Below are positions 41,546 through 47,999 of a stretch of DNA of 51,197 nucleotides, one piece after another. The notes under the pieces are model-generated. The model saw nothing but the letters and a program-made list of their open reading frames with translations, was not told where the DNA came from and did not search any database. This stretch comes from Candidatus Tritonobacter lacicola (GTDB lineage: Bacteria > Auribacterota > Tritonobacteria > Tritonobacterales > Tritonobacteraceae). The stretch's first letter is position 1. The number at the start of each line of letters is the position of its first letter. The stretch lies in contig JAVCDC010000137.1 in NCBI GenBank assembly GCA_030765135.1, forward strand, positions 1 to 51,197, given 5' to 3'. The position numbers were made by a program, and so were the translations under genes.

Positions 41546-43114
41546 TTATTTTTTCAGTGTTTTTCCACGGGTGATAATTGCCGCCGCCATGCGGGCGGCC
41601 TGGGCGTTGGTGTCCATGAGGACCACGCCGGCCTCCTCAAGCTTCCTCTTCTGCTCATTGTAATCCTGGGGGTCGCCGGGGGTGCCGCATATCGAGGCTA
41701 CGAAGGAGATATACCTGCCCGCGTCCTCAGCAACTTTCCCGGCCTTTTCTATGGCGGGAAGGAGCGCCCCCGCTATGTCCGGGTGGGCGCCGTAGCCAAG
41801 GACGACGTCGAGGAATATGATACCAACGCCGGCGTCCTCCGCCTCCTGCACTATCCTCTTGTTCCTCATCGTGGAATCGATCATCGGGTGGGGAACACCG
41901 CGGGTAAACTCATCGTCGCCCATGTCCACGAGGCAGTTCTTCCTGCTCTTCCACACGTCCTCGAGCTTGAGCCGGTCCTCTTTCGCAAGATTGGAGTATA
42001 TATCCCCCACCATCTCTTTCAGGACCAGCCGAGCCTCGTCGCAGAGTGTGCCGCCCGAGAATATTCCCCGGATGTACTTCTGCCCTTCCCCCAGGCGGGA
42101 ATATTCCGCTTCAGCTATCTTACCGGCATCGGAGAGACTGCAGGTGAAATTGCTCTTCTCATATTTCTCTCCCCTTATAACCGAGACAGCCATGAGAGCG
42201 GCCTCCTCGAGTGTGTCCGTGGCTATGATCCCCTCTTTCTTCATCAGTTCCATGTCGCCGCCCAGGAAACATACGATTACCTTCTTGCAGCAACCCTTTA
42301 TTATCCCCATCAGTTTCTTCACCACCTCTTCGGCCGGCGGCTTCGACACGAGAACGATCAGCTCCGTATCGGGGTCGCCGTCCAGGTCCCGCAGCGCCTT
42401 CTCCATCATCAGGCCTCCGACCTTCTCCTTCAGGTCCCTGCCGCCCGTTCCTATTGCCTGCGTTATTCCGAGCCCATGCCTGGCTATGATCGATGAGATC
42501 TCCTGGATGCCCGTCCCCGAGGCGCCGGCTATGCCTATAGGCCCCCTGCCGACGACGTTGGCGAAGCCCAGGGCGACGCCGTTTACTATCGCCGTCCCGC
42601 AGTCAGGCCCCATCATCAGGAGGTCCTTCTCCAGCGCCAGCTTCTTCAATAATATCTCGTCTTCGACGGAAACGTTATCGCTGAAGAGCATCACGTGGAG
42701 CCCCCTGTTCAGCGCTTTCCCGGCCTCGCGCCGCGCGTACTGGCCGGGCACCGAGATAACAACCATGTTCGCTTCAGGCTCACGCTCGAGGGCGGCGTCC
42801 AGCGAGCGGGGAACCACCTCGACGTCCAAACCGGCCTCGCTCTTCCTCTCCTCCAGAAGCTCCTTCGCCTTCCCGAGGGCCGATTCAACAACCACCTCAT
42901 CCGAGCCGTCTATGGCTATAATAAGGTCGTTCGGGCCCGCCGCCCGTCCATCGTCGTTCAGGAGACCGATCTCCTCCATGAGCTTCTTGTTCGCGTCCGT
43001 CCCCATCATAGCCGCCGCCTCCTTGAGCCCATCCTCTTCCTTGAGCTTACTGGCAACCTGCATAAGGCAGACCGAGTCGTAGTACCTGTTCTCCAGAATA
43101 AAGTTGGCTATCAT
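41546..43114 (-). CDS. fdrA: FdrA / AllF, acyl-CoA-synthetase-like subunit
   Basis: A 522-residue FdrA-family protein, related in fold to the succinyl-CoA synthetase subunits. Key stretches are LLMMGPDCGTAIVNGVALGF, the nucleotide/CoA-like loop PIGIAGASGTGIQEISS, the IFSGGTLCDEA motif, and VLGYGAHPDIAGAL. In E. coli it is one of three subunits of oxamate carbamoyltransferase. No CoA substrate is implied by the match itself. The gene lies between DUF2877 and DUF1116 genes on the same strand. An ATG follows GGAGGGAAC, a good ribosome site. Confidence 0.92.
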   Translation of the reverse strand: MIANFILENRYYDSVCLMQVASKLKEEDGLKEAAAMMGTDANKKLMEEIGLLNDDGRAAGPNDLIIAIDGSDEVVVESALGKAKELLEERKSEAGLDVEVVPRSLDAALEREPEANMVVISVPGQYARREAGKALNRGLHVMLFSDNVSVEDEILLKKLALEKDLLMMGPDCGTAIVNGVALGFANVVGRGPIGIAGASGTGIQEISSIIARHGLGITQAIGTGGRDLKEKVGGLMMEKALRDLDGDPDTELIVLVSKPPAEEVVKKLMGIIKGCCKKVIVCFLGGDMELMKKEGIIATDTLEEAALMAVSVIRGEKYEKSNFTCSLSDAGKIAEAEYSRLGEGQKYIRGIFSGGTLCDEARLVLKEMVGDIYSNLAKEDRLKLEDVWKSRKNCLVDMGDDEFTRGVPHPMIDSTMRNKRIVQEAEDAGVGIIFLDVVLGYGAHPDIAGALLPAIEKAGKVAEDAGRYISFVASICGTPGDPQDYNEQKRKLEEAGVVLMDTNAQAARMAAAIITRGKTLKK

Positions 43115-43364
43115 GTTCCCTCCATATCTCTCTAAATCCCACTCTTAATCGTACTCTTACTCTGTCATTCGTATCTTGTATTGTGTATCGCGCACTTCGT
43201 ACATCATACTGCGTTTCACCTGTTCAATGTCAACCTTGATCCGCCACGTTCACGCCATAAATTTCATGGTATTGGTTCTGCGATCATTTCTTTCATTTCG
43301 AACATCTAGAATCGAGCATCCAGCATCCTTTTATACTTTTCATTTAGTTTTATTCCTCGATCCC
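43115..43364. repeat. Repeat-word spacer between DUF2877 and fdrA
   Basis: 250 bp, no gene. ACTCTTAATCGTACTCTTAC (about 43142) is the word cluster also found between the mutase subunits at 18.57 kb. GTATCTTGTATTGTGTATCG, ATTTCGAACATCTAGAATCG and AGCATCCAGCATCC follow. It separates genes that in other bacteria are contiguous. Confidence 0.6.
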
Positions 43365-44222
43365 TCATCCCTTCGGTGCTAAGTACAAATCCACACCCAG
43401 AACGACTCCCTTCAGCATATTTATCCCCGAGCTTGCGCCTACTCCCAGTAACCTCTCAAGATTCTTTCCCAAACCATCCCCGCCGTCCGACAGAATGGCA
43501 ACGCAGAGGTCCGAAAGCGGCTCGACGAACCTCCCCTCCAATCCGTACTTAAGTAAGGAATAACTGATAAAGGTCGTTGAATTAATATGGTCTTCCAGCA
43601 TGAGCGAAAAGGTCTCGAGAAATTTATTAAAGTGCTCACCCCTTATTTCCGAAGGCACCGAACTGATGAAACAGAGCAAACCGAGCAGGACATCGTCGCC
43701 GGCCGGCGTGAGGCCGTCGCCCAGTCCTATGATGGTATCGAGAGCCCTCTTGATCTGCAGGGGCTCGCCCGATAAAATGGAATTTTCCAGCTTATCGATC
43801 CGCTGCTCCACAGCCTCCCGGCCGTCGCGGTGTGAAACAATTACCTCTTGAAAGACGGACACCTTCGCCGCGAGTTCATCGTTTCCCGCGAAACGGTTAA
43901 TCTTTGTTTTTCCGCTCCAGGGTCGCGCGCCATCTAGCGGGATTCTGACGCCGGGCGAGGGAAAAACAAGTTCCTCACCCGTGAGAACCGCGCGGGACCT
44001 CACGCGCAGCATCCCCTTCAGGGAGGAAAAAGGGCACGCCTTGATGAAGGCGGGGCCGTTGTATTTCCGGGGAGAGATGACCGTGACAAGGCCGAGGCCA
44101 TCAAACTCGACGTTGATCGCCTGATCGAAGATCGAATGGACCCGCCCTGTAAACCGCTGGTCTCTAATCTGCCAATAGAGTAGCCTGTCTATGAATACCG
44201 CGTTGAATTTACGGCCTCGCAT
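43365..44222 (-). CDS. allH: DUF2877 protein, AllH (YlbF)-like
   Basis: A 285-residue DUF2877 protein. The hallmark GLGDGLTPAGDDVLLGLL is intact. In E. coli the homologue AllH (YlbF) is the third subunit of oxamate carbamoyltransferase with AllF and AllG. Same strand and order as the other two, so this is probably the first gene of that set. No carbamate kinase gene follows or precedes it here, unlike the E. coli all and yah loci. The start codon follows GAAGGTTCTT, with only a weak ribosome site. Confidence 0.87.
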   Translation of the reverse strand: MRGRKFNAVFIDRLLYWQIRDQRFTGRVHSIFDQAINVEFDGLGLVTVISPRKYNGPAFIKACPFSSLKGMLRVRSRAVLTGEELVFPSPGVRIPLDGARPWSGKTKINRFAGNDELAAKVSVFQEVIVSHRDGREAVEQRIDKLENSILSGEPLQIKRALDTIIGLGDGLTPAGDDVLLGLLCFISSVPSEIRGEHFNKFLETFSLMLEDHINSTTFISYSLLKYGLEGRFVEPLSDLCVAILSDGGDGLGKNLERLLGVGASSGINMLKGVVLGVDLYLAPKG

Positions 44223-44293
44223 AAGAACCTTCTAAATAGTGCAAATTGGAGCCCACTTAGTGCTCTGACTCATAAGTTCGGTGACGTATTATG

Positions 44294-44324
44294 CGGAGTT
44301 TATCCTGAGCGTAGCCGAAGGGCT
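44294..44324. repeat. Partial REP-like word
   Basis: GCGGAGTTTATCCTGAGCGT continuing AGCCGAAGGGCTC. This is one half of the REP-like hairpin at 12234-12290, in the 170-bp AT-rich gap between DUF2877 and the transporter fragment. The rest of the gap shows no gene. Confidence 0.6.
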
Positions 44325-44392
44325 CCTCGCAATGGCATATCAACCTATTTTGTACCCTCCGCAATATATTATCATATTTGTGAATGTGTGCA

Positions 44393-44629
44393 CTAAGGGT
44401 TCCATATCTGCATGGCCATGGCTATGCAGAAGCCCCCCATGAAGTAATAGATGTTCTGGTTGTCATACTGAAGCGCCACGCGCCGGGAATCCATGACGCT
44501 CAGGACAGGGAAAAGCGCTATAGGTACGAGTGCAGTTGCCGGGATGGGTATGGCCTCGGTAATCCACCAGGTGGCCATGAGAATTGTCACGGCCGCCGCC
44601 CTTAAGCCAGACGGAGGAGGGCAAAACAA
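44393..44629 (-). pseudogene. Fragment of a DASS (SLC13-type) anion transporter
   Basis: About 78 codons read like the early part of a divalent anion:Na+ symporter: AVTILMATWWITEAIPIPAT, then ALVPIALFPVLSVM, then YYFMGGFCIAMAMQIWN, after which a stop follows at once. Family members are about 450-500 residues, so both the first segment and over 80% of the C-terminal part are lacking. No ATG is available; the open frame starts at a TTG. It is a broken transporter for dicarboxylates or similar anions, and it lies directly upstream of the oxamate carbamoyltransferase-like genes. Confidence 0.75.
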
Positions 44630-44641
44630 AATGCCAGCGAA

Positions 44642-45016
44642 CTAATAATATTTGCTGACAAAACGTGAGATATCCTGGACCTCTACTTCCGTCCTGGCTA
44701 TGAATTCGGCCGTTATCCTGTACTGGTGGTCTTCCTCCATCTTCTTGCTACGAACGATCCTGCAATCAAACTCGAACGGGATTGACTCCTCCGTAAGGTT
44801 CACTCTTATCGCCACAAAAGCCGAACAAGGAATGTCTCCGTCGGCGTCGAAAATAATACCTCGTACGCTCAGGCTCCCTCGCTTTATCCTGTGTTCATGC
44901 GCCTTTATATGAACGTCGAAAAACGGGTCCCTGGGATTGAAACATCTGTACTCCAACCGCACCCAATGAGGGATCCTGAGATACCGTATTTTATTGTAGA
45001 GAGATTTGGTCGCCAT
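44642..45016 (-). CDS. Divergent PilZ-like protein
   Basis: A 124-residue cytoplasmic protein resembling the PilZ beta-barrel: an Arg-containing strand WVRLEYRCFNPRD, then RGSLSVRGIIFDADGDIPC where PilZ has D/N-x-S-x2-G, then FEFDCRIVRSKKM. The c-di-GMP motif is degenerate (Ser replaces Asp/Asn), so ligand binding is uncertain. The start at 45016 was chosen over an 11-residue extension because MATKSLYNK fits a normal N-terminus. The gene is 12 bp from the transporter fragment. Confidence 0.5.
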   Translation of the reverse strand: MATKSLYNKIRYLRIPHWVRLEYRCFNPRDPFFDVHIKAHEHRIKRGSLSVRGIIFDADGDIPCSAFVAIRVNLTEESIPFEFDCRIVRSKKMEEDHQYRITAEFIARTEVEVQDISRFVSKYY

Positions 45017-45049
45017 CTTTCGATATCCGGACTTCTCCCGGCCGCGCAA

Positions 45050-45282
45050 TTTGCACTTATCCCGGCTTCGCCGGGGACTTTTGCCACTAAGACACTAAGG
45101 CACAAAGGTATGAAAATATGGAAACAAGGTAATATGAAAATAAAGTTCAGCCATTGTTCACCAGTCAGTTATTTCCATACTTTCATATTTCCATATTTTC
45201 ATACCTTCGTGCCTTTGTGGCCAGTCCAAATAACAAATTCCTATACGATTCAATTAGCAATCTACAATCGACAATCGTCAAT
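45050..45282. repeat. Repeat-word spacer with long inverted repeat
   Basis: 233 bp. A hairpin CCCGGCTTCGCCGGG (about 45061-45075) precedes a longer inverted repeat. The left arm at about 45100-45123 contains GGTATGAAAATATGGAAA; the right arm at about 45188-45220 contains TTTCCATATTTTCATACC. Both are flanked by CCACTAAGACACTAAGGCAC / GTGCCTTTGTGGCC. It ends with CAATCTACAATCGACAATCG words that reach the stop codon of the PEP-CTERM gene. Confidence 0.7.
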
Positions 45283-45777
45283 CTACACGGGGCGTGAGCG
45301 TATTCTCTTCCTGAAGAAGTAAGCGGAGCCGAAGGAGACAATTAACATCATTATGGTTGACGGCTCCGGCACCGCGCCTTCGGAACAGGACAGACCGTGC
45401 TGTGTCTCGGGCGGGGGCGATTGCGGACCGGCCGTGAAATTCGTGTAGGCGTTCAGCTCCTGAGTCCCGTCCCACACGAGGAAATACACCTCGACGGAGG
45501 CGGTGGTCAGGGCGTGTATGACCATGTTGTACCAGAAGCCCCCGTTAACGGTAATGTAGCACAGGCCGACCAGGGCGTCGTCGCTTACACGGAAGGCCGC
45601 AGCCTGGTCGCTCGTATCAAGGGTGCCGCAGAAGGTTACCTGGCCCCACACCGTGTGCCCGTACGGGCCAGGCCACCATCCGGGAGGGGTCCAGTGCTGG
45701 CCGAGGGCCGGAGAGGCCAACGGGAAAAACACCGCCGCCGCGAGAAGTGAAACTATAATCTTTGCCGCCGGCTTCAT
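45283..45777 (-). CDS. PEP-CTERM sorting-signal protein
   Basis: A 164-residue exported protein. Signal peptide 1-26 (LLAAAVFFPLASPALG). The mature domain (27-130) is a small beta domain with Trp/Pro-rich start WTPPGWWPGPYG and two Cys-containing strands. The C-terminus is a textbook PEP-CTERM signal: PEP at 137-139 (VPEPS), a hydrophobic helix TIMMLIVSFGSAYFF, then the basic tail RKRIRSR. It is thus a substrate for an exosortase (EpsH/XrtA type), not found in this window. It lies 1 bp after the TPR membrane gene. Confidence 0.88.
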   Translation of the reverse strand: MKPAAKIIVSLLAAAVFFPLASPALGQHWTPPGWWPGPYGHTVWGQVTFCGTLDTSDQAAAFRVSDDALVGLCYITVNGGFWYNMVIHALTTASVEVYFLVWDGTQELNAYTNFTAGPQSPPPETQHGLSCSEGAVPEPSTIMMLIVSFGSAYFFRKRIRSRPV

Positions 45778-45778
45778 G

Positions 45779-47104
45779 TCAGATTCCCACCCTCGATAAC
45801 ATCCCCGACGCGCGCAGGTTCTCCAGGGCCGGGTCGCTCCTTATGTGCTTACTGTCGCTGAACCCCCTCTTCATGGACTCCGTAAGCCACCTCAAGGCTT
45901 CTTCCATATCACCCCGCCTGCTGAAGACGCACGCCAGGTTGTAGTAGTTATCCGGAGCGCGCGGCGATAGCTCAACCGCCCTCTTCAGCTGCTTCTCCGC
46001 CTTTTCGTCCATCCCGAGGCGCAGGCAGGCGTTGCCAATGCCGCCGTACGCCCTTGCATACCCCGGGTCGATTGCCAGTATCTCTTTGAATACCTCCGCC
46101 GCCTCACCGTACTCCTCCTCCTTCAGCAGCAATCCCCCGAGGTAATCCTTGAGGACAATGCTTCGGGGATACGCCTCTACGAGGCGCCCGAACATATCTC
46201 GGACCCGGTCTCCCTTGCCCTTCATGAAGTAAAAGTCGGCCAGGGAAACCTCGAATCCCTTCAGCTCCGGGTCGACCCCGAGCGCTTTCCGGATCTCCCT
46301 CTCTGCCTCCTCGTACTCACCACTGCTGAAATAGACTATCCCCCGTCTTATGCGGGCCGGGATGAAGTCCTGCTCCACGTCGAGTGCGGCTTCATACTTC
46401 GCCAGGGCCTTGTCGGACTCCCCCATCCTCTCGTGTATAAACCCCTTGCTCAGGAGATTCCTCACATCAAACGAATGCTTCAGTTTTATATATTTTTCCC
46501 GTGAAAGGCCCCTGTCACCCAGCAGTCGCTTCTGCTGCTCCCTCTCTATTCTCAACAATTCTTCGTACTCCCGGACCGCTCTATTCCTATTACCCTGTGA
46601 TTCGTAAACGGCAGCCAACATGATGTGGGGTTTAGCGTAATCGGCCCTTTGTATCACGGCGCTTTTGTAATGCTTGACGGCACTAGCAATATCGCTCTTG
46701 GAGAGATATAGGTTCCCCAGGTTGTAGTGGGATTTCTCGACGTTGATTTCCGGCCTGATTGCCTTCTTGAAGCAAGCCAGCGCCTCATCGCCATCCCCGC
46801 GAGAAGCGTGTAGGATGCCGAGGTTATTGAGGACATTGATATTGTCAGGTTCCTGTTCTACGATCTCCTCGTAGGAGGAGACGGCGGCCTGATAATCGCC
46901 CTCTCTTGATTTCGCGACAGCGTCGGAGAAGTAACCGGATGCACGCGAATTACGGCTTCCCCGGTAAATACGTTGGCCGACAACTGCGGCGAAGAGAACC
47001 ATGGCGAGAACAGCGGAGACGAGGACCAGCACCTTGAAGATCCTGTCAACGCTTCGCACCCGCACTCCCGTGGATGGATACTTCGTGATCCTACTATTTT
47101 TCAT
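45779..47104 (-). CDS. Membrane-anchored TPR protein
   Basis: A 441-residue protein. After a short basic cytoplasmic N-terminus, a membrane helix spans about 24-46 (VLVLVSAVLAMVLFAAVVG). The rest is about nine TPR units facing the periplasm, such as NINVLNNLGILHASRGDGDE and FIPARIRRGIVYFSSGEYEE. TPR proteins with one anchor are common near exosortase/PEP-CTERM exopolysaccharide systems, fitting the 1-bp spacing to the next gene; that functional link is inference. Confidence 0.85.
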   Translation of the reverse strand: MKNSRITKYPSTGVRVRSVDRIFKVLVLVSAVLAMVLFAAVVGQRIYRGSRNSRASGYFSDAVAKSREGDYQAAVSSYEEIVEQEPDNINVLNNLGILHASRGDGDEALACFKKAIRPEINVEKSHYNLGNLYLSKSDIASAVKHYKSAVIQRADYAKPHIMLAAVYESQGNRNRAVREYEELLRIEREQQKRLLGDRGLSREKYIKLKHSFDVRNLLSKGFIHERMGESDKALAKYEAALDVEQDFIPARIRRGIVYFSSGEYEEAEREIRKALGVDPELKGFEVSLADFYFMKGKGDRVRDMFGRLVEAYPRSIVLKDYLGGLLLKEEEYGEAAEVFKEILAIDPGYARAYGGIGNACLRLGMDEKAEKQLKRAVELSPRAPDNYYNLACVFSRRGDMEEALRWLTESMKRGFSDSKHIRSDPALENLRASGMLSRVGI

Positions 47105-47199
47105 TGTTATATGTTTTCAGTTTTCAGCTGTCTATTGACATGAGTACGCACTATTACCGTTTTATATGACCTGAATTTCCATATTTCCCTATTTCTATA

Positions 47200-47889
47200 C
47201 TACTGCCAGCCGTAACCCCTCCCTGAACCAGTCTTGCCGCTGTCTTCGAGATATCCCCCTGGCACGGAACCAACCGGCCCGAAGTTCACCTGGACAGTTC
47301 CCGGTTTGACCCCAGCGTCAACCGGGCTGATCCCGGCCGCATACTCCAGGATGTCCACCCAGCCGTCCCCGTCAGTGTCAACTTCCGGATTATTCCACGA
47401 ACCGGCATCGAAGCCGCGCTCCCTGTAAAACCACTCCCAGTAGTCGCACATTCCGTCACCGTCGCTGTCGTACTCCTCGCCCGTAACGAGGTCGAACTCT
47501 ATCGAGTCAAACTGGGACGTGGCTCTATCAATAGTATAGGTGCCTGAGACAACGTATTCCCTCTTCGTCGCCTTCTTCACAATGCGGAAGTGGAGCAGCT
47601 CGCTGCTCTCGCCGTGGACGGGCATGAAGCCGTACCTGCCCGGCTCCTCCACGGTGAAGCGGCCCCGGCATGCTCCCGAGCCGTCGAACGTGCCGATCTC
47701 GTCCCCCGGTTCGGCCTCCATGCCGTTTATGGAGAAGCTCGCGCCGTAAAGCATCCGCCCCTTCCCCGCCGCGCGCTCCGGTGACGGGTAGTACGGATCT
47801 GCCACGGCGATGGCCGGCAAGAGAACCACGATGGCGAGGATGATTGCAGATTGACGAGTGAAGATTGAATATTGAAGATTGATATTCAT
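47200..47889 (-). CDS. Secreted Ca-binding (thrombospondin type 3) protein
   Basis: A 229-residue exported protein. Residues 1-30 form a signal peptide (SAIILAIVVLLPAIAVA). A beta domain with GDEIGTFDGSGACRGRF follows (30-150), resembling the same region of the PEP-CTERM neighbour (QAAAFRVSDDALVGLCYI). Two thrombospondin type 3/EF-hand-like loops then occur, DSDGDGMCDYWEW and DTDGDGWVDILEY, and the protein ends in a Gly-rich tail. Its start overlaps the small upstream frame by ATGA. The N-terminal dozen codons are spelled by AATCTTCAATATTCAATCTT words found in intergenic repeats. Confidence 0.8.
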   Translation of the reverse strand: MNINLQYSIFTRQSAIILAIVVLLPAIAVADPYYPSPERAAGKGRMLYGASFSINGMEAEPGDEIGTFDGSGACRGRFTVEEPGRYGFMPVHGESSELLHFRIVKKATKREYVVSGTYTIDRATSQFDSIEFDLVTGEEYDSDGDGMCDYWEWFYRERGFDAGSWNNPEVDTDGDGWVDILEYAAGISPVDAGVKPGTVQVNFGPVGSVPGGYLEDSGKTGSGRGYGWQ

Positions 47890-47999
47890 TTTTTCCGCCG
47901 CGCTGTTTTCTTGGATGCCATAAATATGGCTATAAGTTCATCAGCTTCCTTTAATAAGGGCTCAACACGATCTTTTGTAATCAACTCTTCAATCGTCAT
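47886..47999 (-). pseudogene. Remnant of four-helix-bundle (S23-type) protein
   Basis: A 37-codon frame with the sequence ITKDRVEPLLKEADELIAIF followed by MASKKTARRKK. This closely matches the conserved C-terminal end of the four-helix-bundle proteins encoded in many bacteria (often inside 23S rRNA genes or next to repeats). The first three helices are missing. Its ATG overlaps the stop of the large propeller gene (ATGA), and its stop overlaps the next gene's start in the same way. It is either a remnant or a translated coupling peptide; homology is by motif memory only. Confidence 0.55.
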
